A stretch of 64,000 nucleotides of DNA. Source: Ricordea florida. Its lineage: Eukaryota > Cnidaria > Anthozoa > Corallimorpharia > Ricordeidae. Each line of letters starts with the position of its first letter. Position 1 is the stretch's first letter. Below are positions 38,601-53,600 of the stretch, piece by piece. The stretch spans positions 14,283,256 through 14,347,255 of the forward strand of contig OX453279.1 in the NCBI GenBank assembly GCA_949710005.1. The letters run 5' to 3'. The translations under genes and the position numbers were made by a program. The notes beneath the pieces were generated by a model, which saw nothing but the letters and a program-made list of their open reading frames with translations, was not told the origin of the DNA and made no database searches.

Positions 38601-41600
38601 GCTTCCGCACGTGGGACCAAGGCCTCTTCTCTAGAATCACAGCTAAGATGCGTTAACTGGCGACTCTTCAGCAGTGAGTCCACTTCTGCCATGAAGGTTT
38701 GTTAGACCCCATCAGTACACACTGCTTTCGTGCCACTACTTTCGGCAGATTTTAAGAAGACTGAACGAGACACGCCCACGTTTTACCAAAATGCGGTGTT
38801 TGACGGTGATTACAATGCCACTGTGATTACAATGCCACCAGACAGTTTATCACAATTTGACTCATTACTTTCACGAAATCGTTTTACGGCTTCTTGGAGC
38901 TTGCCATCCACGACAGGACAAACCACCAATCGTGACTCTCTTCACAGGAGCCAGGCCCTTCAGAATCCAATATCTTGTCTCAGCTCATTCAAAAGGCGCT
39001 GCTTACTCGGAAAGCATACGCGGTCGTGGTAATGGGTCATGATTAGATGTGTAACAGGTTGCATAGGGTCTAAAATCAGTGGGTGCTGCTGGGACTCCTA
39101 TGGGAGAGGCGCTCTGTAGAGGCGACCTAGGCCCTCAGGACCCTCAGGAACTCATCATCGTCAAAGTACGGGCTTAGTGCACCAACATTGCTCCAAGGGG
39201 ACAACTAAGCGTCTCTGTTCGGGGATGTTTGAGTTTTGCCAGGTTCGAGAAACTCTGTACTATGGCATTCGTCTCTTTCTGCGGGGGCAGATTTAGGTGT
39301 CATATGGTCAAGGTTTCTTCCAATGATATGTGAATACTGTCTTCCCACTGCTGCACTGACTTGGGACAACACTTTTCTCGGGCATACTGCCTCACGAGAC
39401 AAGTTGATTTTGCCGAAGTGTAGAGCACTTTTTTCTCCCATTGCTTCAATTGAATAAACAAACTCCTCAAGGAGAAGCGATGTTTGGCGTCCGTAATCCA
39501 ACATTGCGAACGTATATATTGCGACGTTGTTAGTGGTTGAAACAGCAGCAAGTTCTTTCCAAATTGTTCAGTTGTTCCAAATTGTTCCTCGAGCTCGACC
39601 CAATGCTGCGATAATTGGTCATGCATCCTCAGCCAACGTCCTTGCAAGTAAGTCATTCCCTGTGTATCGGTAAGAGGCTAATCATGGACCAAAAACTTGA
39701 ACAGTGATGTGAACTGAAGTCACTCAGTAACCGCTGCACCTCAAGGTGTGGTATGGATTTGACGAATGCAGGTATTGGCCCAGGAGGTGTGCGTTCCTGA
39801 TCGTCAGGTTGTTCTTGTGAGTTTCCTTTATCCACGAGATATCTAGACGCTCATTTTTTGAGGTCATTGCACTCCTGATTCTCAGTTTAGTTTTCGGGTT
39901 CTTCGTATTCCCATTCAAGTTTTCCTGCTCTTTTACTTGGCGGCGTTTGCATGCACGACTTGCAAAGGAGGAAGCCGTGCTTGTTGTCCAGGGTGACTGG
40001 TCCTTGAAACTGCAAGTGCCTGTTAAAAACTATTTTGGGGGCGGACACTCCGATCCTGTTTTAGAAGGATTGCTTTCTCTGGTCTGAACATGAACTGCAG
40101 TGTTCTCTAGAGAAATAGTTCCTTTTTCGGTAACATTTTCTTTTTAACTGGTGAATCGATACCTCTTCCGGCCCCAAATAGGACTTAAAGATTTAGGACG
40201 TGACGGCTGTAAGACGCGACTGGAAGTAAATTCTCAACAGGTTATCTTTAGCGCATGCCCAAGCCATTGTTTCAGTGTCGCCACGTCACGTCGAAGGCGT
40301 CGTGTTACAAAGTGTGGCCGTGTGTACAGAGTGAGTGTCAAATCTTTGTTTTTTTGTAAATGATGCTTTTTTTACTTTAGACCTCTCTGGCGTTACGTAG
40401 ATCTTTCCCTTATTATGCGGTCAGTTTGGAAAGCAACGGTACGCTTTTGATATTTTTGTCATCTCATTTACCGGTCTTCATGTACTGCTTATCCAAGGAA
40501 CGTATGTCATGGGTAAACTCCCCAGGTAATTGTTAACTTTATGAATGTGTATTAAGGTATATTGAAAACTCTCATGTCTTATACATGTTAGTTTGGGAAG
40601 GTATGTGGCTATACTTAACGCAATATTTTAATTCTTGGTTTTAAGATTTAATTGGTAATATTAAATGTATGTTATGTAAATTAGGAGAAGTGGTAAATTA
40701 AAAGCCTTTTGCGCCCGAAAAAGACCACTCAAAGAAGCGGGAGAAGATAACTTAAATTTAGAATTAATGTAGCGTACTTAGATTCAGAATGGACAAGCGA
40801 TCGGTTCGCAACCTCATTAGGATTCTCGTCAAGAAACAGAAAAGGAAAATAAGAAGAAATGACTGAAGAAATAGCATCCGGTTTAGCTTCCGACGAGCCA
40901 AGCGAGCCGGAAAACCTTTAAAACACTTATATTGCCTTGGAAGAAAGTGCAACTGCTGGAGCACAGGAATAGAAAGAAGTGAGAAATATTTATGAAACCG
41001 ACGGTGCAAAAGCTGAAGGTGCGATAGAAATGCTGTCTGAGAACAGGAAAAGATCATTCTTTAGTGAAAGCAAAGAGGTAAACCCAAGCGTCAGTGAAGA
41101 AATGGGAGTGATGCTTTAGAGTTTTGGGGGATAGGGCTAAGATAAATTACGAGCTAAAACAAGAAGAGTTGAAAGATGAAGATGCTGAAAGAGCAGCAAG
41201 CGTTGCAGACTAGCGAGACTGGCAACAACAAGTAGTGAACACCCAAATGTTGTTGATCCAGCAACAACAAGAACAGTCAAAGACTTAATGATATTGTGAT
41301 TATGAGCTATATATAATTTTTGGTGTCATCAGTCGGCATTTTTTGTCGCAAGGTATGTCATGTTAGAGAAGCAACTTGGTTCAATAGGATTTTGATGTCA
41401 AAGTAACATAAGCTAAAAACCAAAATTACATTGCATGATGGCTGGTTGATCTTCGTTTTTCATTTTATAGTTTTTGTTATAGCTTTTGAAGTAATAGCAT
41501 ACAGTAGTTAAGAGAGAAACTTTTTACTTGATTTTGAATTATGTTACGACCATGTTGATGTTGCACAGATTCCTGTAGCAAATGCTTGACATGTCAAAAC

Positions 41601-44600
41601 ACATTCGATTTTCTTCTACCCAGTACCTTGCTTATGATAGGCTTCTTAAGCTGGGATACCCTTGTTTAAAAAGCTTCTCTACTAATGGTTGGACAGAAAC
41701 AGTTACAATTTATCAATTCTGTAAGTCGTGATTTTAGGCATAATATTCTTGTCCACCACTTATTTTACGGCCGTTACTTAAAATAATTATTTAGTATAAG
41801 AGGGCAAGTATTGAATATTGGCTGTTGTGTTTGAATTAAGACATGATAAAATATCGCAGAATTGCACAAACAATGTACATCTTGCTAACTTATCCCAAAC
41901 ATTTGGACTAATTTATAACATCTGCAAAGATCCATTCCATGGACACACATACTGCGTTCATCGATTTGTTAATATGTACATATTTGGGGTTAAAATCCCA
42001 AACCTGAGTGGTGCTTGGCGATGAGTCCTAAGCGGAAACGCATTACTCATTTGGTAGGGATGATGCAAACTGTTCCAATTTCTTATAGAGTTCTAGCATC
42101 GTGTAGGTTTCCTTCAGTGAAAAAATATTAAACACAAGCATTCAATACAGAGAGACGTGTTTGACAAGTTTATATCATAATTGAATAAGAGGACAAATAA
42201 AGACATGCAGGACCAATCAAACCATTTGGGAGAGTAATATATATTAAAATTTAAGAGCGTGAACCCTTTTGTGTTCGTTGGAAATGTTTGATTTTTGCTT
42301 GGTCGGGCGATCGAGGGTACTGTACCATCAATGAAAGCAAACAGTTTTTTTAGAACCACTTGTCTATTGTGAATTGTACTGGGGTAGGCATGCAGTGACT
42401 CTGGGTGTAAAATGGAGTGATCCATTTTGTTATTCTATGACCATGAGCGGCGTAAATCCAGTCAACGTCCTCGTTTCTTTTCTTTTTAAGTTCTTGAACA
42501 GATCGTCCAATAATTAGAATCTTATCCCAAAATTGGCATGGATAGGCAAGTCTCTTCTGTACCACCACAAGAAGGCTTCCGTCTTGCAAGAAATATTCGT
42601 CATTTCAAACCCAAAATCTGCTTTGCATTCGGCAGCGTCTTTGCCTTCGACAATGCCGTAGAATAAGGTGGAGCCGGGGGGGCCTGGGTCCCCCCAAAAA
42701 ATTTTGATAACACAAAATAAAAATGTTCAAAAGTTGAATAGTGTAATATTTTGCCCTGGGTATTGTTATTCATGACAAAATAAGGTATGGGGAATCGCTC
42801 TGTCCTGGTGCAAGCCCAAACCAGGCTCAATAGATCGAGGAGACTTCAAACATTTTCCCTTCAAACTATTACAAAGTTTGACGCGGCGAAAACCCATGCA
42901 CTTTTGCGTTTGACCGCTGTGACCTGAGCCAATAACCTTGACATGATTGTTTGGTCAGCGGTCACGCCATTCCTGCTTCTTTCGAAAACATTCACCTTCG
43001 CAGCCCTTATTTAATTCTCATTTTTTATATTCTGTGTCGAGGTGGCCTTTCCTTTAAGCCTGGTGGTTTCTTGAAGTCTCCTCGCACGAACATGCTGTAC
43101 TCTGTGAATCTCATTCTTACATAAAGGCTAATAAAGAGGAACTGGGTCGGGCATGGCGCGGCTGTAGACGCGTTCCTGTGAGCTCCAGCTAAATAATATT
43201 TTTATGGAAGGTCTTTAAGTGTTTAATGGCAGATTTACTCCAAAAACTTAAAAGAAAAAGCAGGAAAAGCAGTTCCACATCAAGTGAAGAGGATAACAGA
43301 TCACCACGAGATAAAAAATCCAAATTTGAACCACTGGACGAGAATAGCGACCACGACGAACTACATTCGGTGCTGGATATGGCGACATTGTGCTACAAAA
43401 GCTAGAAACGCTGGAAACGAAACTGGACAGTCTGGAAAAGTATGTGAAAAACGTGGATGCTAAAGTAAATGATTTAAGTTTGAAAGTGGAATCCCTTGAT
43501 TCAACAACAAAGAAGGCTATAAAGTCGATCGATGAACTGGACAAAGGAATGTCATTCCTCAACAGCGAGGTTGAACATCTGAAGAAGCTAGAGAAGGATT
43601 GCGCTGCTTTCAGGCAAGAGGTTTTGTACATGGGAGTTTATCAGAGAAGAGAGAACCTTCGCTTCTATGGAATAGACGAAGACCCTGAAGGTGCGGAAGA
43701 CACACAACAGGTCCTAGTTGAATTTATGCAGTCAGAGCTTGGAATTGATGATGCCTTCGACATAGAATTTCAAAGGGTCCACCGAATTAGTACCTTTAAT
43801 TCCGAAGCTACTAAACCACGACAGATCATCGCGCGTTTTCTCCGCTACCCGGATCATGAAAGGGTCCTAAGGAATGCCAGAAAGTTGAAAGGTAAACATT
43901 TTGGAATCTCTGCTGATTTTCCTAAAGAAATCGTAGATCGAAGAAAGGAGTTGCTGCCTAAATTTTTTGCGGCAAAGAAGGCGGGCAAGTCAGCATATTT
44001 TAGTCGAGCTGAGCCGGACAAACTATTTATTGACGGCAGATTAATTTCTTCTTAGTTTTGCGGCTTGAACTTTATTTTGCTTCCTGTTTTGAAATTTAAA
44101 TGGAGCCTCCAGTTTTAATTTATACGTTCTTCCTTGCCATTTCATCTGCAAGACCTCGTTTGTTAGTGGCTTAATCAACAGCTTAGGCTGGCTACTATTT
44201 TAGGGTTTTTTCCGATGTTATTGTGTAACCTTATGTTTGTTGTTAACACCGTTAATTATTGTAGTTGTTCTTGTCCTTTTTTTTCCTTTGGAGAGGCTAT
44301 ATTACCATATTTTAAATTCAGTTCCACATACCCCTTTCACAGTGTTTTCGTATACTAAACAGCAGGGTAAATTTCTTATTGTCTTTTTTGATGCTTAATT
44401 CACAAAGCACAATATAGACTTTGGATTGTTGTCGCTTAATGCTCGAGGGATTAGAACATTTGAGAAACGAAAGGCGCTCTTTCAGTGGCTGAACAAAGAT
44501 AAGGCGGACATAATCTTTTTACAAGAAACTTATAGTACGCCAGACGTTGAAAATATATGGAAATCTCAGTGGAAAGGTGATCTTTATTTCGCACATGGCT

Positions 44601-47600
44601 CGGAACATAGTAGAGGGGTTTTGATTCTTATAAAAGAAAAGTTAAGTTTTGAATTGAAATCGTATACGCATGATAATGAGGGCCGCTTTATTATTTTAAA
44701 GGCCAATGTACAGGAGCAACCTTTTATCTTTGTCAATATTTACGCTCCAAATAAAACCAGTGAGCAGAGCATATTTTTTCAGGAAATTCAAACTGCGCTT
44801 GACAGTTTGAATATAGAAGCTGACTGTGATATAATCATTGGAGGAGACTTCAATGTAATTCTAAATCCTGAGCTCGATGGTTTAGGAGGAAAGCCCAAAT
44901 TAAAAGAATCGGTTAAAATAATAAACCAAATCCGTTCTTCGTTTGACTTAATAGACATCTGGAGGGTTAGAAATCCAGACGTTAAACGCTTTTCTTGGCG
45001 GCAGAAAAATCCCGTAATCCAACGTCGATTGGATTTTTGGTTAATTTCTAGTAGCACACAAGATGATATAGAGAGTGCAGATATCATTCCTGCAATTAAA
45101 TCCGATCACTCGGCAATAACATTGTCTATAAACGGAATCGAAGAACAACACCACGGTCCTTCCTTTTGGAAATTTAATGCAAGCTTAATTGATGATGAAA
45201 ATTTTGTATCACTCATAAGAGATAAATACTGCACATGGATTGAGGAGGGTAAAGAAATCGACGATCCCCGGGTTCTGTGGGATTATATTAAATATAAAAT
45301 TCGACAAGAAACGATAGCCTATAGTAAATGCAAAGCTAGGGAGAGAAGGGCAACATTGCTTAGTCTGGAAAAGCAAATTCAGGAATGTCAACTAGCATGT
45401 GATAAAGACCCAAGCTCAAAAAATCTGAACGAGTTGGAAATTCTCCAAACAGACTATGATCGTCAGTACGAGTTTATAGCTCAAGGAGCAATTATAAGAT
45501 CAAGAGCGAACTGGTACGAATACGGCGAAAAAAGCAATAAGTACTTTTTGAATTTGGAAAACTGTCGAAAGAAAAAAAGCTGCATAAGAAAACTTAACAC
45601 AGAAAATGATAAAACTACATCAAACCCTAAAGAGATTTTAAATGAAATTCAATCCTTTTATGCAAATCTTTATGATAAGAAAGTTGACCATTCTGACGAA
45701 GATTTAATGGAAACTTTCCTTAGTAAAGTGGATAACAATACTTTAACAGACGAACAACGGGATAAATTGGACAAAAAACTTACTATAAGCGAATGCTTCG
45801 CGGCCTTAAAAACTTTCCAGAAAAACAAAACACCCGGAAACGACGGACTTACAGTTGAGTTTTACCTCGCATTCTGGCCCCTCGTTGGAAAATGTCTCGT
45901 TGAGTGTCTAAATTTCGCGCATCGTCAAGGTGAACTATCCACCTCGCAGAAACAGGCAATGATCACTCTACTTGAGAAGAAAGATAAAGATAAAAGACTT
46001 TTAAAAAACTGGCGCCCAATTTCACTAATTAATGTAGACGTTAAAATTGCGTCAAAAGCACTGGCAAAAAGATTGGAACCAATTTTACCCAGCCTCATTC
46101 ATCATAGCCAAACTGCATTTATAAAAGGAAGATCAATCTTTGACGCGATAAGAACAATGGATGATACTCTAGAATATGCAAAGAGAAATAATAGACCCGG
46201 GATTTTGGTAGCAATTGATTTTGAGAAGGCTTTTGACTCTTTAAATAGAAAATTTCTCTTTAAAATTTTGCACAAGTTTAATTTCGGAACCTATTTTAGG
46301 CAATGGAGACCCTTTATACAAATTTATCGAGCTTTGTATTAAACAATGGTTTTACTACCAATCTTTTCTGTGTTAATCGTGGAGTCCGACAAGGTGACCC
46401 GCTTTCACCTTTACTCTTTATTCTTGCCTTGGAAACACTTACCTGTTATATTCGACAAAATCGTAATATTCATGGATTGACAATTAACAACGAGGAAATA
46501 ACACTAACGCTTTTTGCAGATGATATGACGTGTTTCTTAAAAGACAAGCTTTCTTATTTACACCTATTCGTAACTCTTAAGTTCTTTTCGAGGTTCTCTG
46601 GGCTTCGTGTAAATGATGAGAAAACAGAATTATTTGCAATCGGACCTCAAAAACTTGTGCGAGAAGAGTTTTATCATAAAGTTTGTACATCAGTTAAAAT
46701 ATTAGGCATTTATTTTGATTATCATAAGCCAACAAGAAAAAGTTCCAATTTTAACTCCATTCTGAAATCTATTCAAAAAACCCTTAACATGTGGAAGTGG
46801 AGGGGTCTTACATTACTCACCGGCTCGGAAGGATTCAGATTGTCAAGACGTTTGTAATTCCCAAATTTATGTATAAAGCCTCTCTAATTTCGATCTCAGA
46901 TGATCTTATAAAAGATGTAAATAAACTGCTCTATGGTTTTATTTGGAGAGGAAATGACAAGATAAAGCGAACTGCACTTATCAACGATATAGAAAATGGT
47001 GGCCTAAAGATGCTCGATATTCAATCTATGATTTTATCACAAAGAATTATTACCTTGAAGAGATATGTTGAAGAATATAGTAATCCATGGAAAACAATTC
47101 TCGACACCTTCTTAGGCGAAGTTGGCGGAAAATTTATTTTGCACTGCAATTTTAACACTCGTAAACTTCCTATCTATCTACCGGATTTCTACAAAGAATG
47201 CCTTGAGGCATGGTCCGATTTGAATACAACAAACGTTGTTTCCTATGACGATGTTATGAATCAAACAATATGGAACAATAAGGATATTCTTATTGAAAAA
47301 AGGTCTTGTTTCATAAAATGTCTGGTCGATAACGGAATCTTAAAAATAGGAGACTTGATATCTAATACTGACAGATTTCTTGAGAGTGAAAAGATTTTGC
47401 GTTTACAATTATCTCCCATTCTTTATTTCAAATTAATGGGTGTCATAACAGCATATTTATTCTCCTTCGAGTGATACTATTCAAATCAACATAGATGGCA
47501 TTAATGTAAATCTATTGAAAGTTAATTAGTCGGGCAACCGACTATAGGTTTACCCTCGAGTTTCATCGCAAATCGCAGTCACGTGCAATGGGGAATACCG

Positions 47601-50600
47601 CAGACACGTAATACGGGCGCAAACTTCTTTCTACCATTTCGAAGTCGATGGCGAATATGTTGAAAACAAATGGTGTCATCTTTTCTACGCTCAAACATAC
47701 AGACCCACAAACCGTTCGCGGTAGACCCACTCTAAAAGATGGCGTGTGTAATGAGCATATATTTCGAAACGGGTCGTTCCGCGAACTGAAAATAGCAAAA
47801 GAATCAAATGATTTAGCGAATGTCTCACTAGAATCAAACCAGAAATCAAACGAGTTACCAGTGAACAGAAAATGTGGACAGAGTGACTGAAGAGCGTTTG
47901 CTGATAAAGACATGGTGCCTCGCGATGAAACTCGAGGAAACGACAACAAAGATGCCACGTTGGAAACCAGGACCTTGGTACCCTTAGCATTTCTTTTTTG
48001 GACCACTACGCACCATAAGTGGTCAACACTCATAACAGCACGTCTACCTGTTGTCCGACTTACGATCTTAGATCGTCTTGTTCTAAAATGATCTACAATG
48101 AATTTAAACGTAAAAAGCAAACTGCACCTTCCGCCCAAATAAAATTAGATAATAAATACCCAGAGCTTTCTGTGGAGTGGAAAAAGATTTACTCTCTACC
48201 CTTTATTGTTACTCTCGAAACAAAAGTCAGAGAATTTCAATACAAATTGTTAAATAACATCGTATTTACGAATGACAAATTATTTAAATTTAAAATGATT
48301 GATTCGCCACTTTGCGCCTTTTGTCAAACAGAAGTTGAATCCCTCGAGCACTTATTTTTCCATTGCGATGTGACAAAAATATTCTGGAAGTCGCTCTCTT
48401 CTTGGCTAATCAAACAAAAAATAACTACAACTTTCTTAACATTAGAAAACGACCTCTTCGGAGTGTTTAACGCCATGGATGACTTCCTTATTTTAAACCA
48501 TCTTATTTTATTAGCTAAATTCTACATCTATAAATGTAAATTAGATATCAAACATCCATCGCTAAATGTCTTCATAGCGAAAATAAGGGCAACTTTCCAG
48601 ATAGAGCAAAAAATCGCTTCTAATAATGATAAGCTTGACAAAAAATGGAACAAAGTCCTACCCTGTCTGATTTAGTTGATAGGCTTAAGCAAGAGAAAAT
48701 GTAAATTCTCTTGGCTCTAGTTTTTTTTTGTGTGTGATTGCGTATGTTGATATTTACTGTATCCGTCTTCTCCCTGTCTTTTTTTTTTCTTCGTTATCGT
48801 TTTTCCTCTATTTCTTTTTTTTTTTTTTTTTTACCAATCATTTACGTTTTTATGTAAAACTTTCAATACTCATATTGTTGTAAGTCTTAGTCTTTGTTTG
48901 TATTCTCTATAAAGCATGTAATAAAAACTAATAAAATACAAAAAAAAATAAAGGCTAATAAATGATGGTGATCATCATTCAATGATCGATAAAGCGTGAA
49001 ATTTTACGGCTTCAACAAAGAAAATACAAGAGGCTTTTGAGCAAAGCACACTCTTTAAATGGGTGAGACCCGATCGTGAGCCGTCGAAGCCATCGCTGAA
49101 TGAAAACCGTGAAGAACAGGCTGGTTTAGAAGAAACATCTCAAGCTAAAATATATGGCATACAGGCAGCAGGAAGTTATAGAACCTGATTTACGGGCCCC
49201 AGATCTGGGATCAGTGTTACTAGGCCCCAATCAACCCAAGATATTTGAACCCAACCCAACCCAACTGGAAGAAACGGTCGTTTCAACCAGTGTGGTTCGA
49301 ACCGTGGTCATAGTTACATTACGAAGAGAAAACTGACACGGTGTTTTATTTCATTTGTGTAAAAGCCATCCATAATAATATGCCTTCCTCGACATGTGCT
49401 GATCCGAAATTTATGCGGATTGGCTATGGGAACTGGAGCAATGCAATGGATGAAAAGAAAGGAAGGAAAGTAGCACAAGGAAGCAGTAGCTAGATACGAT
49501 ATAACCCCAGATGTCTTTGTTCTCACTGCAACTCAAACATGTGAATGAAAGTTTGGGGTCTATGTAATAGGTAAGTAGGTTATTTTGTCACACATTGCTG
49601 ACATGTTGCATGTCAATTTGTATAAACCTGTTCAATAAGGAATGAGAGTACAACGCTCAAGTAATATATCCGATCAGTGATTTAGTCATTTAACAATTAC
49701 TGGAAACTGCTCTCAGAAGGCTGGAAATGTATTTTAAAGGGATCCCACATTTGCAAATCTCCCGGGAGATCATGTCCACGGGCCCCCAAGAAACTCGCGC
49801 CTTCGCCGCTCGTGATACACTATTGAATATACTATTTTCATGATTACACCTGATTACACCTTGATATGCTTGACTCAATGGGTTTCCCATTCCTTTTATG
49901 AGCTCAGGTGCGGTAAATTCGTTCTTTCCCGCGTTAAGCCGGTGCGGTCTAGCATGGGAGTGGGTTTAACCATACCCCTCTCCCATTCAGCGACGCTGGC
50001 CTTTAGGATAGTTTTAGGATGTTTTTTCCCCATGTGTTAATTAGCACAAGTCATAGAGTGCCTTTTAAGGGAGTGTGAATGAAATACAGAGCGCTAGTGA
50101 ATCTTGTCGTCAAGAAAAACAACTGGCTGTTTACAAAACCCAGTATTGACTTTTTATTGGAATTAATTGGAAAAGTATTAGCCGTAATTTGCTTAACTTC
50201 CAAGTTTCTTTTACTCCCGCGGTTTCTTCTCGGAAAACTACATATCGCGGGACATCTGTCACTTTTTATGATTTTACGTAAATATCACCACAACGTGATA
50301 TCTGTTATAGGCAGGAAGCCACTTATGTTATCGTGTTGTAAGAGTGTCCACTACACGCACATGGAGCGCTGGGATGTGAAGAGATGAAGGAGTTCGGCTT
50401 CGTTTCCAGATCGATGGTTGAAGAGAATTTATATCAATATTGCATTTATTGAATTCAACGGATATGGAAAACAATTCTTCAGCTTTGTATGCAGCTTGAT
50501 TGCAACGAAACTCGAAACTCACATCGGATTTTTTTTTTGATTCGAGAGCCGATGATATCGAGTTCTCGAGCTGCAGGAAAGAAACATCACATCGGCTTGA

Positions 50601-53600
50601 ATTCTTAACTCAGAAGTAAGATTTATAATGGTAATTGAACTGAGTGGAGTGCAATTTGGTCTGAAATCATACGCGTGATTTCAAATATCGAACGAGCGCA
50701 TAGCGCGAGTTCGATTTGAAATCACAAGTATGATTTCAGACCAAAATTGCACAACACGAAGTTCAATTACCACTTTATTACACTCATTTTGAAATCAAAG
50801 TTTTTTGTCAATACTACTTATTTATTTATCCACTTCAGGAAGCTCGATTTTTGAAGAAAAGTAACTTTTTAAAAATGATGCGATTTAAAGCAAAAAATGG
50901 TGCAATTTATGAATAAATCACACTGCTATGAGCCAATCAAATTGCAGGGATCACCTGTGATTTCAAAATGGGTGTAATAAATAATAGATATGACGTTAAT
51001 TACTGCTAAGCGATTTTGATAGCAAAATGTAAAGGCATTGCAATTTATAATGTTGAATAAACTTGACTACACTAGCGCCTGGCTGACGACACGTAACTTA
51101 CAATGATTCTCAACAACTCTCACTTGTATTTCTTTGGATATCATTCTGTTATCAGATAGCAGGTGGAAAATTCTGTGATCCGATAAAAAAAGATAAACAA
51201 ACATCGCAAGCGGCATTGCATGGAAGCGACGAGAGGCGGCTGAGATAGCGAGTTACGAGTTGTTTGACTCGAGGGGTTGAATTTTCATTGCGTAATATGA
51301 CATCACTTCAATTTTCGGATTACGCCCGTTTTTTTACGAGTAACTACCGAACAACTACGGTATTGTTTTCGTGAAGAAGTATTTCAACTACGAACTGCTG
51401 TAACACCGCCGGTAAAACCGAAAGTATGCCGAATAGGGGTGCGAGGTTTCCACCCAATAATCGACGTTGGCAACATTTGATCTACGTCGGGTTTCATCCT
51501 TCACGAGCTCTGATGTTGGAGTTCTTCGCCTAGTTCAGTACTGTGCAGGTAAGCAAAATGTTGACCATGCTTTCATGCTGTTTTTAGCCACTAGTTTAAG
51601 TGGAGGTGCCGGAGTAGAAAAATCACTCCTAACGAAAGCCTTGTATCAGGCAGCAATAAAATATTATAACACGAGAGCTGGTATGAATTTTGGAGAGAGA
51701 ACAGTAATGCTTGCACCTACTGGCAAGTGTCAAAGGTAACACTCTACACTCTGCACTCTCAATTCCTGCCTCCGTCACTTAAGAACTATAAATCTTTAGA
51801 TTCAAGTAGACTGAATACTCTGAGATGCCAAATTGGAGGAGTGAGATTAATATTTATAGATGAAATATCCGTGGTTTGTAATACTTAGTTCAATGTACAA
51901 TCAATAATAGACTTAAGGATATCAAAAGAAGTGGATTGCCTTTTGGTGGTGTTAGCATTATTGCTATTGGTGATTTATTCCAACTAAAACCAGTAATGGA
52001 TGGTTTTATCTTTAAAGTTATATACAATTCAGGATATGGTATTCTTGCTCCCAATTTTTGGCAACAGAATTTCATAAAATAATGACGCATAGAGAAAGCA
52101 AAGAATTTGCTGAGATGCTGAACAGGTAATAGCAAATCACACAAAAGAAGATGTTGTAAAATTTAAAAATAGACTCATGCTGACAGAGAGTTTTAGCTAC
52201 CCGTGGGATGCTCCAGATCTGTTTATGCAGAACGCAGAATTTGATGAACGTAACAAAAGACCACATAATGCTTCATCTGGTTCAAAATATAGAATTAAAG
52301 CACATGACAGTGTTGTGGGGGCTGAGTCACAAATGATGAAAGATAAAATTATGAAGCAAACACCTAGTGATCTACACTGAATCTAGCTACTGGAAAAAGA
52401 ACTGAAATATCAAACAACATAAGAACAGATGATGGCATGACCAATTGTGCAGGTAATGTCATCAAATTGATTCTAATACACCAGACAGACAAGCCAGCTG
52501 GTATAATATGGATATAGTTTGCCCACGCAAATATAGGTCATAAAACCAGGTTTGACAATAGACAATTACATGTCCAGAATATTGATCCAGTATGGACGCC
52601 GATTAAACCTCTTACCGCACAGTTTGCAGTGGGAAGAAACAGAACAGTACAAGTTGTAAGGAAGCAGATTCCACTAAGGCCTGCTGCAGCCAAAACTATT
52701 CCCAGATCACAAGGTGACACGGAAAGTAGTATAAACTTGGTGAATACAACCTATACAGAAATGATGCTGTACCAACTTTTTTTTGGGATGTTATGGAGGT
52801 ACAGCAGGGTACAGCCGTGTTGATTACTATCTTGGTTATCCGCACTGTTGTAACAGCAGTGGTATTGGAGTAACCGTTTTATGGTTAATGATTCTTCCAC
52901 TTGTTACTATCATAGCAATGTATGGCTCTCCCAAAGTATCAACTACACAGTTAAATCAAACAATGATTTAATTGTTGAATTTATTTGCATCTCATCCATG
53001 TCTATTTATAGGGGACATGAATATCAATTGGTTTAATGAAACACAAAGAATATCTCTGAGTGCTTTATTTAGAAGACACAATTGCCGTCAGATTGTGTCA
53101 TATCCAACAACTGGCAATGAGACTTGCATTTATCACATATATACAAATATTGCCGAATCTCAAGGTGAAAGTCATCCTTTGGAAACATATTTTAGTGATC
53201 ATAAGGCAATTGCTGCATTAATTAACTGCTTTTAGGCTACACCCTAGCTTGCCTGTTTATAAATGTTAGTCACTTGGTGAGATACTGTATATTTCAAATA
53301 GTGGTTTTTCTTAGAAGTGTAGGTGTAAGTATTTTTGTTTAGCTTATTATTATTGACATTCATTCTACTGGCTAAGTATTATTAATGTAGCACTATTAAG
53401 AGGCAAAATGTCTGAAGGATCATCAGCACCACCACAGCTTCGTGCATCGCCATTAAAAGAAAGGTATTGTATGGCTTTTGTTAGAAAGCCACATGTATTT
53501 CGGGTCATTTTAAAGTAATTTATGTGAAATGTATCCTCCAGTCATTCATGTTGGAATCTGTATATTTGGATATTTTACATCCCCATTGAACATCTCGGTT

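Larger units (their letters stand above)
43136..48947 (+). mobile_element. Full-length L1/Tx1-like LINE with 15-bp TSD
   Basis: ATAAAGGCTAATAAA flanks the element at 43121-43135 and 48948-48962. It has a short 5' leader, ORF1, an intergenic spacer, ORF2, and a T-rich 3' region ending in AATAAAATAC and an A-run. Subtracting the nested 555-bp Helentron-like element leaves about 5.26 kb. The intact duplication and near-complete ORFs with a few frameshifts suggest a fairly young, now inactive insertion in the kinase intron, in sense orientation. Confidence 0.9.
50310..51338 (+). repeat. Dispersed repeat R, copy 1 (with nested MITEs)
   Basis: From AAGCCAC and GAGTGTCCACTACACGCACA to GGATTACGCCCG it matches, in inverse, 58935-59650 over its whole length. 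The insertion 50623-50982 is absent from the other copy, which therefore shows the empty site. It has no coding capacity. It may be a solo LTR or a large MITE; no clear terminal repeat was found. Confidence 0.7.

Noticed and set aside
44391..44417. ATG as start of LINE ORF2
   Set aside because: It runs into a TAG after eight codons and is not in the frame of the endonuclease, so the original start is probably lost or shifted.
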